DNA of 64,000 bases, taken from the NCBI RefSeq assembly GCF_900177515.1, contig NZ_FXAK01000002.1, forward strand, positions 600,001 through 664,000, in the 5' to 3' direction. Position numbers and translations under genes: made by a program. The notes below the pieces were generated by a model. That model was not told where the DNA came from. It saw only the letters and a list, made by a program, of their open reading frames with translations, and searched no databases. This DNA is from Azospirillum oryzae. GTDB lineage: Bacteria > Pseudomonadota > Alphaproteobacteria > Azospirillales > Azospirillaceae. The stretch's first letter is position 1, and each line of letters opens with the position of its first letter. Of this stretch, positions 27,301-35,438 are shown piece by piece.

Positions 27301-28610
27301 CTCGCGTGGTCACCAAGGTCCGCTGCGATACCGTCATAGATCTCGGCCAGCCGCTTTGGCCCATAGTCCTCGACCTCAATGGACACGACGTAGGGCTGCA
27401 GCTGCTTCATCAACTGATGGCCAGCGCTCTGTAGAACGTCCGAGCGCGAGGTGATCAGGAATTTTCGCCCTGGGCCGGCGTTGTCGAGCAGCTTGGGAAG
27501 TTCGCCACTCCAGCGGTCGGCGCCGGGCATTAGGCGATTGCCACCCCAGGGGTCGCGCAAATGAAACAGGACCGAATCGGCGCGGGTGAGATTTCGTCGG
27601 ATGTAGCCGGGCCCGTTCTCTTCGCCGATCACATCGAACACAGGGGATCCCCGGCGCAGATCGAGCTCGAGAATATCGGCCGTAAGGGTTTTGCCGGTCC
27701 CCGACGGCCCCGCAATGACGACGGCGTGCGCTTTGTCGAGCTGAGTCTTGATCGCGTCGAATGACTTCGGGCGAACGTAGCGGTCCATGTCACGAGTTGG
27801 TGCCAGCGAGCCACCATGACGAACAAGCACGTCCATCACCTCTGATCGCTTCCAACGGCCCCCGTGTGCGCCCTCGATCCGCTGGCGAACCGCCTCGCGC
27901 AAGTCGCGCAAGCAATCGTGGTGCTTTGAGATCGGGACGTGGCCGTGCTGCGAAAGAAGCGCGCCGATCCGAGCGCCGAGCACCTCACGGGTGACGCCGG
28001 TCAGTAGGAGGATGCGAGGGGCGAGCGAAGCTTGTGCCGTGGAGTCGTAGCCGGCGCGCGTGTGGGGCGGTAGCTCATCGACTTCAGGAAAGTCAAACAG
28101 GTGCTCGCCCTCGTGGGCCCTTAAGCCTTCCGCCGACGCTTCATTCGTCACGAAGACATACCTGCGCTGCGGATCGTCCTGAAGCATCGCCAGCGGCCGG
28201 CTGCGCTTGGCGCCTCGATCAGATTCCTCGCCGTCCCTGCCGAGAAGGACATCGGCGATGGCCGTCGTTGGCCAAGGCGAGCCTGAGCGGGTCTTGGCCT
28301 GTAAGATCAAGTCGAGCCGCGCGCCTTGTGCCGTCAGGCCAAGCGAAGCCGCCGAGGGATCCCTCACGGCCGCTTCGAGATCTTCTTCCGAGCGAGGCTC
28401 GATTACGACCTCCTCGGTCACGCCCTTGGCGAGCATAAGATCGAGCGCCACCCAGACCGTGACCTCGATCTGGTACTCAAAGCCCGAAAAGCCGGGGTTG
28501 CCGGGTTTGCGGCGCGACCGTGCGGGCGGCCCACCGCTCGCGGCGGTGCGCCGCCCGCCGGCCTTATTCGGGGCGGCTCGCTTCGACCGTGCAGGCTTCT
28601 TATCCGCCAC
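24315..28610 (-). CDS. nuclease-STAND NTPase-HEAT repeat protein (Avs-like)
   Basis: A 1431-residue protein, unnamed. After a basic tail, residues about 41-170 resemble a Cap4/DUF4297-type PD-(D/E)xK nuclease (GFEYQIEVTVW, VVIEPRSEEDLEA, LDLILQAKTR with lysine 106). A P loop follows with Walker A GPSGTGKT at 301-308, then a STAND-like winged-helix region and a long alpha-solenoid. Near residues 1050-1250 this shows HEAT-like units (KALAHKRYNVRRRALRVL, SADVRLAFATLMEE). Nuclease, STAND ATPase and solenoid sensor in this order is the plan of Avs-type antiviral proteins. The target is unknown. Its start overlaps the upstream AbiJ-like gene by 11 bases, so the two are translationally coupled. Confidence 0.75.
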   Translation of the reverse strand: MADKKPARSKRAAPNKAGGRRTAASGGPPARSRRKPGNPGFSGFEYQIEVTVWVALDLMLAKGVTEEVVIEPRSEEDLEAAVRDPSAASLGLTAQGARLDLILQAKTRSGSPWPTTAIADVLLGRDGEESDRGAKRSRPLAMLQDDPQRRYVFVTNEASAEGLRAHEGEHLFDFPEVDELPPHTRAGYDSTAQASLAPRILLLTGVTREVLGARIGALLSQHGHVPISKHHDCLRDLREAVRQRIEGAHGGRWKRSEVMDVLVRHGGSLAPTRDMDRYVRPKSFDAIKTQLDKAHAVVIAGPSGTGKTLTADILELDLRRGSPVFDVIGEENGPGYIRRNLTRADSVLFHLRDPWGGNRLMPGADRWSGELPKLLDNAGPGRKFLITSRSDVLQSAGHQLMKQLQPYVVSIEVEDYGPKRLAEIYDGIAADLGDHARQLAAQHRERALKELTRPYEVKRFLVALSREDRRKPRKIDEILADSQIEAISKVIADQIAPLGADGAEAAAIIWAMLSARGAVSRDVFAKLGRRLRSAEPNLRPDIDGLIDFLVAGQNLRQDGAALAFYHPRVEDGLRLTFMGRPRDAEQTLSTLVDVLLGWDRSGEDWGLETGLNVLRATAKVGKLQLDLSAATTQRLDQHLEAVALSAEKRADFERALRDLERFGSEDHPPARLARILIEGGPETDSIVFRERWRAPSLAETDVSTLRSDSRTQPMIERFIREVLPFSHRDYHSELIPLLERLATDLRPAFWDALGAIAGPGGPHDNIDVIVTGALTGAAPDYERATERFARSEAEADAWLEGFADESYQAQEHAVDADAADHIVDEPSEQYFNAREGMKMVVRLRRAHEGVMWIAASPHRKLLLYALGDLIAQTRRAPPIAELKFLLENADDWVRDQAWRAAKQHWDDSLGGVLVDELARPDIGNTSLRHQLVEIAAAHGRGDPMPDLVAVFGRVPLGRRLELVYDVFTTKLDDDPEGEDGTTARRARAERLLQSLTGGERALAQALVDILAGGDIRAVAGALSQPSREVLALMLASASVDLLGPLACLAAGGGLNIDDAATRLLSTDDAADGKAAIQVILIANGADLRAKLLKALAHKRYNVRRRALRVLAADAPATERARLIECANDHSADVRLAFATLMEEYCWPEAVNALVKLLGDTRNFASHLGAGSSWSKFSVARAAARALGAYEALPAPAIEALLEAAQAEAPDPFVACGALSALANQDDPRTIPVMLSALASPGLDHSRSHRPRAQAAAWSLCDRATSGRSDMLSADALRIAEQDEAAVAGPLLIAFGVHPGEMRENLLKRLRASRQFDREAVVRTVAVAVDAIAGMSLDDREQSLWRLARGEALDSLSPEDRAVLETWSQALDLKGGFERFIAWIAEAAFRLPLNGELDNIRAFALPERIGVLTMRSLTPYREEGGSQVDDGT

Positions 28611-29481
28611 GACCCGTTCCCCTCAGTACGAGCCGCACGAAGGCGAACATCCGGGTGAACAGATACTCGATGTGATCCGCTGAGGTCAGAGCTTCCTGGG
28701 TGACTTCGAAATGTCGGATACGGAAGCTGTTGCCTATGCTTGTCAGTTCGGCCGCCTCGCGCCCAAGCGCTTCTCGAAACGCCGAACCCGGCGCTGCGAC
28801 ACGATCCAGTAACGCGTCTGCTTGGATGCGCTTGTTGGGCCCCGGCTCGAGGGTCTTCATTCGCTCGAACGCGTCCCAAAGCTTCTCCAGCGCATCCTGA
28901 CGCTCTTCCGGCTTCGGCAACAGAATCCGGCGCCGGGCAGCCTCAAGAAGCCGGTCGGTTTCGGCATCGCCAGTTTGGAAGAGTGCCCAGCCGATCGTGT
29001 CGGCCAACGGCGCCGGGAGAACACGGCGAGCTTCACCGGCGGAAGTGAGTTCAAAGGCCAACGAGTTGCGCCGGAACAGCATGTTCACATCGGCGACGAA
29101 GCGCTCGAGCCCGGCTTCGCGGTCCCAGCTCAGATGGTAGTGCCGGAAGTATGAATGATACGCTCCCTGAACAGGCTCGCCCACAGCCTTGGCGCAGAAC
29201 TCAAGCAAGTCGAGAATGACCGGGGTTTCCGGCACCTCCGTCGCTGATAGAGGCCACTCGATCCATGGAACCTCAGCCGCCAAGACTCTGCGGAATGATT
29301 GCTCATCACAGCCGCATGGACCGTTTCCGTCGGGGCACTGTCCAGGAAAGCGTAGCCCGAAGGAGCCGTCCTCGATGCGGGTTTGGATCAAGCTGTAAAG
29401 GCCCGCCCACAGCCGCTCGTCGATCGTGTCGATGGACGGAGGGCGCGCCCCGTATTCGCGCTCTGTGTAATAGGTGGACAT
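28600..29481 (-). CDS. AbiJ-like (HEPN-type) protein, partner of the STAND gene
   Basis: A 293-residue protein. The C-terminal half (residues about 190-290) resembles the HEPN-like domain annotated in AbiJ-type abortive infection proteins: ALEKLWDAFERMKTL, LTSIGNSFRIRHFE and a closing EYLFTRMFAFVRLVL helix. The N-terminal half carries a conserved-looking CPDGNGPCGC cluster, perhaps metal binding, and PWIEWPL. HEPN domains are often RNases in defence systems, but a clear catalytic RxxxxH is not obvious here, so activity is uncertain. It is first in a two-gene operon with the nuclease-STAND protein (11-base overlap). Confidence 0.6.
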   Translation of the reverse strand: MSTYYTEREYGARPPSIDTIDERLWAGLYSLIQTRIEDGSFGLRFPGQCPDGNGPCGCDEQSFRRVLAAEVPWIEWPLSATEVPETPVILDLLEFCAKAVGEPVQGAYHSYFRHYHLSWDREAGLERFVADVNMLFRRNSLAFELTSAGEARRVLPAPLADTIGWALFQTGDAETDRLLEAARRRILLPKPEERQDALEKLWDAFERMKTLEPGPNKRIQADALLDRVAAPGSAFREALGREAAELTSIGNSFRIRHFEVTQEALTSADHIEYLFTRMFAFVRLVLRGTGRGG

Positions 29482-29516
29482 ACTGGCCTGCTATTCCCCG
29501 CGGTTTCCGTCTCTGT

Positions 29517-30029
29517 TCATTTGAAGAGCTGCTTTATGTCTGCCATCGGCCGAAACAGCTTCATGGGCTGATCTGGAAACGGTAGAAAGCTTTCCCGCTC
29601 ATAGAAGCGGCGGGCGTTGTCATCCTTCGCATTGACGATCACCGCGAACGAGGCGATCTCACTCTGGGCGGCGCGGTAGAGAGCATTGGCCAGGAGAAAC
29701 CGGCCGTGCCCCTTTCTCTGTTGCCGCCGGTCGACTGCAAGCCGGCCCAAAAGCGTCGCCGGCATCAACGGGTATCGCGGCAGCTTCCGCACCGTTTGCT
29801 CCGGCAACTCGCCGAGCTGCACGGAGGTCGACGAGAGCGTGTAGTAGCCTGCGATCGTCCCATCTAGCAGCACCAGAACAAAGGGCGCGGCCATATTCTT
29901 CCGTGCGTCCTGGCCGGCCTGCACCCGAAAGTACCTGTCCAGGGGCTCTACGCCGCTCTCAAACCCGGATCGATCATGGCTTGGAGTCAGCGGCTCGACG
30001 CGGAGCTTCTCTTCTGCTTGATCGTTCAC
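29517..30029 (-). CDS. GNAT acetyltransferase toxin, TacT-like
   Basis: A 170-residue GNAT protein of the type II toxin class that acetylates aminoacyl-tRNA and blocks translation. Features are FESGVEPLDRYFRVQAGQD near the N-terminus, characteristic of TacT/AtaT, the acetyl-CoA loop RRQQRKGHGRFLL, and the likely catalytic tyrosine in NARRFYERESF. It starts with GTG three bases after the stop of the DUF1778 antitoxin, the usual antitoxin-first order. It probably serves as an addiction module for the element. Confidence 0.88.
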   Translation of the reverse strand: MNDQAEEKLRVEPLTPSHDRSGFESGVEPLDRYFRVQAGQDARKNMAAPFVLVLLDGTIAGYYTLSSTSVQLGELPEQTVRKLPRYPLMPATLLGRLAVDRRQQRKGHGRFLLANALYRAAQSEIASFAVIVNAKDDNARRFYERESFLPFPDQPMKLFRPMADIKQLFK

Positions 30030-30032
30030 GCG

Positions 30033-30335
30033 TCAAACGCCAGCTCTCTCACGATAGCGGCGTACCGTCTCGCGGAGGCGGTCGTTGACCGGCTTTGGAT
30101 TTAAGAGCGCATCAACGAAGGCTTCGCTGTCGCGAACAGACAGTGAGAGCTGGTGGTGCTCCTCAATCGCACGCCGGGCAGCGTCCTGCACGCTTGTCAG
30201 CACGAAGTCGGTCACGGTCCGCCCCTGCAGCGCAGCCGCCTGCTCGATCAGGCTCTTTTGCTCCGCAGTGACACGGGCCTCCAAGCGTTCTGCGCGGGTT
30301 CGCCCGCTGCTCGATTTGGATGCTGCATTTGGCAT
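30033..30335 (-). CDS. DUF1778 antitoxin, TacA-like
   Basis: A 100-residue ribbon-helix-helix antitoxin. The DNA-binding part RTRAERLEARVTAEQKSLIE leads into AAALQGRTVTDFVLTSVQDAA, typical of DUF1778. The C-terminal region (residues 60-100) would neutralise the GNAT toxin. Two closely spaced ATGs exist. The second, at 30335, is chosen because AGGAGA lies six bases upstream; for the ATG at 30341 that motif would touch the start codon. The family represses its own operon as a toxin-antitoxin complex. Confidence 0.88.
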   Translation of the reverse strand: MPNAASKSSSGRTRAERLEARVTAEQKSLIEQAAALQGRTVTDFVLTSVQDAARRAIEEHHQLSLSVRDSEAFVDALLNPKPVNDRLRETVRRYRERAGV

Positions 30336-30337
30336 GG

Positions 30338-30530
30338 TCATTCTCCTGTCCAAATGTACGGCCAATGGCCGGCCACTTCAAGAGATGCGCCCTTCGAGAC
30401 CGATTTCCCGAACAGGGTGACGAGATACTTGCGACCGCTCGCCGCAATCCGCAGCACGCAGTGGCCGTTCTCAGCGTGGTGCTGGGTGGCGCGCTCCACC
30501 AGCCCGGACAGCGGCTCGCGGTTCTCAGCG
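30338..30530 (-). pseudogene. remnant of RecD-like helicase, N-terminal end
   Basis: The minus-strand frame reads LSGLVERATQHHAENGHCVL, followed closely by LRIAASGRKYLVTLFGK. This resembles the N-terminal OB-like region of ATP-dependent RecD2/TraA-type helicases (GLVERVTFHNAExGFCVLRV). It stops after about 60 residues, immediately beside the antitoxin start, so the helicase body has been lost, apparently where the defence block joins. No start codon is seen in the recognisable part. Family assignment rests on one short region. Confidence 0.5.
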
Positions 30531-30759
30531 GCGGGATGGGGCAGAGAGCGACGGCTTCGGCATGGCCCTTGAGGATGGAGCAGCGGCGGTGGGTTGTCAC
30601 CCGCTCCCGACCGCGAGGCGCGCGGAGCTTCACCTGGGTCTCCTCCGAGTGGGAAAGACGATCCGGCGCCAGCTGCGCTTCCCCAGCGGGGTTCCGTCTG
30701 TCCAGATGCCCTGATCAACTGCATCGCTTGCGGTGCGGACAGCGCAGTGCTCACCTCCT

Positions 30760-30963
30760 TTACAATCGTCTGAACAGGGTTGGATCGGTGAGCGCGGAGA
30801 GCGCAATCAGCAGGCGGTCTCCACCGCTCGACGCTGTGGACACGAACGCATGCGGCGGCCGACCGGGACGGTCGTCCACAGCCATGACGATCAACACCCT
30901 CGACGGCTGGCCGACCTTGGTGAAGCGGTCGCCGACTGAGATGCTTGCCGGACGCCCAAACAT
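30760..30963 (-). CDS. small conserved hypothetical protein
   Basis: A 67-residue protein (MFGRPASISVGDRFTKVGQP...). The pattern of a short beta-rich protein with VGDRFTKVGQPSRVLIV and a C-terminal SALTDPTLFRR resembles small unnamed proteins seen in Azospirillum-like genomes; function unknown. Its ATG overlaps the stop of the upstream DUF123 gene (TGATG), so it is translationally coupled to it. No membrane segment or known domain is present. Confidence 0.6.
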   Translation of the reverse strand: MFGRPASISVGDRFTKVGQPSRVLIVMAVDDRPGRPPHAFVSTASSGGDRLLIALSALTDPTLFRRL

Positions 30964-31790
30964 CAGCGGTCCTCCGGCCGATCTGCGAGTTCGTCAATGA
31001 GATGACCGTAGCGCTCCGGCGGTAGCTGCCGCGGGCTGGCCGCAATGGCCCGCAGCGCGGTGTATCCCGACTCGGTGAAATGGGCGCGGGGAAATCCCCG
31101 ATCCGTTTCGGCGATCGTTACCAACCCAAGCTCCAGCATGATCTGGATGGTGGCCGTGAGTTTCGGTTCGCCTCTTCTCGGGCCGGTCGCCCACCGCTTC
31201 AGAAGGATGCCGTCCGCCAGCCGCGGCGGTTCCGACCAGCGGCTCATGAACTCGCGGCGGATCAGGTCGCGCTCGGCGGGGGTGAAATCCAGGTTGTTGG
31301 TCATGGCCGTGACCGATAGCACCCGGACCACGTCCGGTCCAGCGGCGGCCAGGGAAACGTCCGCAACGTCGAAGGGCAGCGCGACGCCGTCGGGCCATAT
31401 CAGGAGATGGCTCCGGCAAATGGTGCAGTCGCTGCTGCCGAACCCTGGAACCGGGATCGGCAGGGCGGCGATGCGTGTGATCAGCGCGCATTCGTCGCCG
31501 GCGGGAAAAGCCCAGCAGCCGGTCACCGTGCCCGCCGCGGTCAGGCGGTCGATGTGCCAGCGGAAGGTCTTGTCTCGGCGCATGTGGCGGCCGACACGGG
31601 CACACAGTCCACCCGGGCCGCGGGCGCTGCCGCAATACAGGTACCGCCCCGGCGGCAGAATGGCCTTGGCCCGGCCGGGCAGGGCGACGTCCACCGCCTC
31701 CGCCAGCCTGACGAGCAGAACGTAGGCGCCGGCGATGGGAGGGACCGTTTCCGCCGTGCGGTGGAACCGGGAAGTCTGCCTGGACATCAT
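30963..31790 (-). CDS. DUF123 (GIY-YIG-like) family protein
   Basis: A 275-residue protein. Residues about 18-140 match the DUF123 fold, a GIY-YIG relative: IAGAYVLLVRLAEAV, PPGRYLYCGSARGPGGLCAR, RVGRHMRRDKTFRWHID and FGSSDCTICRSHLL. The C-terminal part (about 170-275) is helical and looks like a winged-helix region (LTATIQIMLELGLVTIAETDRG). DNA or RNA processing is possible, but no activity is established for the family. The ATG at 31790 is preferred over the longer frame because conserved sequence begins about 20 residues later. It is coupled to the small gene downstream. Confidence 0.75.
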   Translation of the reverse strand: MMSRQTSRFHRTAETVPPIAGAYVLLVRLAEAVDVALPGRAKAILPPGRYLYCGSARGPGGLCARVGRHMRRDKTFRWHIDRLTAAGTVTGCWAFPAGDECALITRIAALPIPVPGFGSSDCTICRSHLLIWPDGVALPFDVADVSLAAAGPDVVRVLSVTAMTNNLDFTPAERDLIRREFMSRWSEPPRLADGILLKRWATGPRRGEPKLTATIQIMLELGLVTIAETDRGFPRAHFTESGYTALRAIAASPRQLPPERYGHLIDELADRPEDR

Positions 31791-32151
31791 CACCGTCACT
31801 TCAGCGCGGCTGGCGTGAGGCGTCAACGGGAAGCCGCCGGTTTCTCCCTCGATCGGGGAATGCCGCGTCCCGATGACCTCCTTCATCTCCAGCTTTACCG
31901 ACCGGGTGCGCTGCATTCGGCCGGTACTCCAGATAGGTTGGGCCCACCCCCTTCACCGCGGTATCGATTTCGTCGGTGGCGGCTGAAGGCCCTTCCGCTT
32001 CACACCGCGAACGGCCCGGCGTCAGCGTCGGCCGTTTCGTCTGGCGGTTGGGGCAGGCGCCCGGAGGAGAGGGAGAGGGCTTGACGGTGTTCGCGACGGG
32101 TTTCGGGGCTGGGGGGACAGGCTTCCGGCCTGCCCGTCGCGGAGACCCGCC
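31791..32151. other. divergent intergenic region and ardC leader
   Basis: No gene is supported. The last 40 bases form a GC-rich leader ending CCGTCGCGGAGACCCGCC directly before the ATG of the ArdC gene. A very similar leader precedes the ParB-like gene at 35439. Confidence 0.4.
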
Positions 32152-33099
32152 ATGCCCGACACCGTGCGAACCGTCCGTTCCGGCGCCGACCAGACCAGCC
32201 TCTACGCCGAGATCACCGCCCGAATCATCGCCGAACTGGAGGCCGGCCGACTGCCCTGGGTACAGCCCTGGGGAACCCCGGCCGCTGCCGCCCCGCTCGG
32301 CCTGCCCCGCAACGCCGCCACCGGCCGCGCCTACACGGGCGTGAATGTGCTCATCCTGTGGGGCGCTGTCGTCGCCCGGGGCTTCTCCGGCCAGAGCTGG
32401 CTTACCTTCCGTCAGGCCCTGGCTCGGGGCGGCCACGTCCGCAAAGGCGAACGCGGCACCACCGTCGTCTATGCCGACCGCTTCATCCCCGACGACGAAC
32501 GCCGGCGCGCGCGGGATACCGGGGAAGAGCCACAGGCGATCACCTTCCTCAAGCGCTTCACGGTCTTCAATTGCGCCCAATGCGAGGACCTGCCCGACGG
32601 CATCGCCGTGGTGCCGCCGCCGATCCCGGAGGGGCTGATCCTGCCGCGGGCCGCGGCGCTGATCCAGGCCAGCGGCGTCGATGTCCGCATCGGCGGCACC
32701 CGCGCCTTCTATAGCCCCCAGCACGATTACGTGCAGGTGCCGCCTCCGCAGGCCTTCTTCGAGCCTGTCAACTGGCATCGCACCGTGCTGCACGAACTTG
32801 GTCACAGCACCGGTCACGCATCGCGGCTGAACCGTGACCTGTCTGGGGCCTTCGGCTCCCGCAAATACGCCTTCGAGGAGCTGGTTGCCGAAATTTCAGC
32901 CGCCTATCTCTGCGCTGCACTCGGCATCGTCCCTACCGTCCGTCACGCCGATTACGTTGGTGCGTGGTTGGACGTGCTGCGCGGGGACAATCACGCCATC
33001 GTCCGCGCCGCCAGCCAAGCCAGCAAGGTGGCCGACTACCTCCTCGGCTTCCTGCCCAAAACTGCTCCTGTGGCCGGTGACGAGCGGGAGTCCGTGTGA
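32152..33099 (+). CDS. ArdC-like antirestriction protein
   Basis: A 315-residue protein. The N-terminal ArdC ssDNA-binding region (residues about 15-140) includes ARIIAELEAGRLPWVQPW and GRAYTGVNVLIL. A C-terminal zincin metallopeptidase domain has HELGHSTGH at 214-222 and a distal glutamate in AFEELVAEISAA. ArdC proteins on conjugative elements protect incoming single-stranded DNA and counter type I restriction; the peptidase target is not known. Length and order match the family. The start codon follows a leader shared with the ParB-like gene, which suggests common control during transfer. Confidence 0.9.
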   Translation: MPDTVRTVRSGADQTSLYAEITARIIAELEAGRLPWVQPWGTPAAAAPLGLPRNAATGRAYTGVNVLILWGAVVARGFSGQSWLTFRQALARGGHVRKGERGTTVVYADRFIPDDERRRARDTGEEPQAITFLKRFTVFNCAQCEDLPDGIAVVPPPIPEGLILPRAAALIQASGVDVRIGGTRAFYSPQHDYVQVPPPQAFFEPVNWHRTVLHELGHSTGHASRLNRDLSGAFGSRKYAFEELVAEISAAYLCAALGIVPTVRHADYVGAWLDVLRGDNHAIVRAASQASKVADYLLGFLPKTAPVAGDERESV

Positions 33100-33155
33100 T
33101 GGGCGCGCGCTCCTTATAGTGCCCGCCGCCCGAGCCGGCGTCGTCGTCGATCCGG

Positions 33156-34041
33156 TTGAGCGCCCTCAGCCACGGCTTCGGCGTCCAGTCCACCACCCTG
33201 GCCCTGATTGCGGCCCATGGCGCCGTTGGCCCGATGCCCGATTGCGCCGTCTTCGCTGACACCGGCTGGGAGCCACAGGCGGTCGACCGCCACCTCGCCC
33301 GGCTGATAGTCCTGGGGCGTGTTGCCCTTTCCGGTCCATGTCGTCTCGGCCGGCGACCTACGGGCCGACCTCCTGGCCGGACCGCGGGGGCAACGCCGGG
33401 CGTCCATCCCCGCCTACACCCGCACTGTCACCCCGCCCGGGACCGTGGTCCCGTTCGTCGGCGAGGACGGGTAGGGCGGAACCATTGTCGGCACGTGCGT
33501 TCTGCCGGCCGGCCGCGTCACCATCGGCATGATCCGCAGACAGTGCACCAGCACCTGCAAGGTCGTGCCGGTCCAGCGCAAGGTGCGCGAACTGGCCAGG
33601 ATTGCCGGCTGGTGCTCGCCCACGATTCCGGTGGTGGAGGCGTGGCTGGGGATTTCGCTCGAGGAGGCGGCGCGCATGAAGCCGTCCACCGAGGGCTGGC
33701 AGGTCAACCGCTGGCCGCTGGTCGAACGGCGGATGACCCGGCGCGACTGCCTGCTCTGGCTGGCCCGGCACGGCTATCCGGAGCCGCCCCGCAGCGCCTG
33801 CATCGGCTGTCCCTTCCACTCCGACGCCCAATGGCGGCGGCTGCGCAACGGCGATCCCGACGCCTGGGCCGACGCCGTGGCGGTGGACCGCGCCATCTGC
33901 ACCGGCTTTTGCGGCATCCGTGGCGAGGTCTATCTCCACCGCTCTGCCGTGCCGCTCGACGAGGCGGACCTGATGACCGAAGCCGACCGTGGCCAGCTCG
34001 ATCTCTGGTCCAACGAATGCGAGGGCTTGTGTGGTGTGTAA
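33156..34041 (+). pseudogene. PAPS-reductase/DndC-like protein, frameshifted
   Basis: The N-terminal part (from a TTG at 33156) reads ALSHGFGVQSTTLALIAAHG with CAVFADTGWEP, an adenosine-phosphosulfate-type PP loop. After about residue 50 the matching sequence continues in the next frame (LPFPVHVVSAGDLRADLLAG), so a one-base indel lies near 33310. That second frame then has a TAG stop at 33472-33474 before resuming with MIRRQCTSTCKVVPVQRK and ACIGCPFHSDAQWRRL. Two lesions make the gene inactive unless they are assembly errors. The family is frequent on phages and plasmids; function unproven. Confidence 0.75.
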
Positions 34042-34171
34042 GCTGCGCCGGTGCAGCGCCCTAATTGCCAATTCAGCGTGTCGATGAGAGGAGGCGGTAG
34101 CCGTAGGAGGTTTGCCGTGCGTTGCGGTTCGGCTATACCAGCGGCGGCTAGGAGGCTGAGAGGTCACATTC

Positions 34172-35123
34172 ATGAATCCGATCATTGAAAAACTGGCACG
34201 CGAACACGCCGCGAGCTTTCGGCGCAACTTTCTCGAACTCTCTCGGGATTTGTTCGAGAATGGTACCACAGGTAAATTATATCATCCGGGAGAATTTGGC
34301 GGTTATAGGGAGCGCCTTCTTAAGCGCATGCTCCTATCGTTCCTGCCGTCTCACTTCGCATGCTCTGAGGGGGGTCGTGATCGGCCACACGTCGAAAGTT
34401 GATCCTGCGAGCCGCAGCACTCAATGCGATGTCATCGTCTACGATGAGAACGAAACGCCAAAGCTCGAAACTGGCGATCTGCGGCGGTTTTTCCCTGTAG
34501 AAACTGTCTACGGTGTCGGAGAGATAAAATCCGTTGTGGAGGCCAAGCGGTTTGAAGAAACTCTGGACAAGCTAAGTAAAGTTAAGCGCATGAGGGTCGA
34601 CCCTCCTCCTATCGTCTATCCGACAAAGCCCACTCACATGGTTATGCAGTTCTTTCAGCTGCATCAGGCTTTTGTGGATGAGGGCTTTGACCGAAGGGCG
34701 GCGGCGCGCATGGCGTATGACGTGTTTGAGCATTCAACTCAAAATATCGTGACGTTCCTAGTGTGTGAGCGGATTGAATTTAATGGTGGCGATAACCTTA
34801 GCAGCTTGATGAAGCGGATTGTTTCAGCTTCGCCTGGAGGTGATGAGCAGTTCGCTATGAGGCACAATATGATTCTCAGTATTGAGGACGGCTATCAAAG
34901 TTATTTCCATGGCCATGGAATACCTACCACCTATCCGCGCGTTCTCAATGAAAAACTTGGAATGTCTGCGGCAACTGGAGTGCGCATCGTAGATGCGAAT
35001 GACCGCAATGACCACATTATCGCATTCTTGGGGGACATCGCTTCCGCCCTTGGAAATGCGATGATTTTCCCATTCAATGTCAGCTCTTATATCAACGTTG
35101 AAGCGACCAACATTGGTTGGTAA
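34172..35123 (+). pseudogene. DUF6602-like protein with G-tract frameshift
   Basis: The first frame (MNPIIEKLAREHAASFRRNF ... LPSHFACSEG) is continued by the second (VVIGHTSKVDPASRSTQCDV ... IVYDEN). The switch lies at a run of six G (34369-34374); with five G the two parts fuse perfectly (SEG-VVIG). The joined protein would be about 316 residues. DUF6602 is a family of unknown function with a nuclease-like motif pattern (TQCDVIVYD, VYGVGEIKSVVEAKRF). The gene is visibly more AT-rich than its neighbours, a sign of separate acquisition. It could be a sequencing error, true decay or slippage-controlled expression. Confidence 0.75.
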
Positions 35124-35438
35124 AAGGCAGCTCGGCCGCGGTGGCATTGACCTGTTGGGCCATCGCGTCCTCAAAGCGACTCCAACGGCGGTGGTCTAGC
35201 CTTCCGCTGCACCAAGAATGTGGACGGACCGCTGTTTCTCCCCAAACGCTTCTGCCGCCCTGGGCGGGGTGATGCGTGTGGCGGTGCTCCCCGGCAAGTG
35301 GCCGTTCGAGGAGGACGGGGGAGCGCTGGTCGGTTGCAGAACCGTGCCCGGCATAAAGGGAAAGGGCGGTGGGGATCGGGCGACGGATGAGGAGGTTGGG
35401 AGAAAGGCTCCCAGCCGTCCGTCGCGGAGAACCCGACC
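35124..35438. other. intergenic region before ParB-like gene
   Basis: No gene is supported. The last 45 bases hold a small hairpin (GGGAGAAAGGCTCCC) and the leader CCGTCGCGGAGAACCCGACC before the ATG, nearly identical to that of the ArdC gene. Confidence 0.4.

Noticed and set aside
30320..31000. 226-residue plus-strand frame between the TA module and the DUF123 gene
   Set aside because: No family resemblance; it runs antisense to the helicase remnant and to the small coupled gene.
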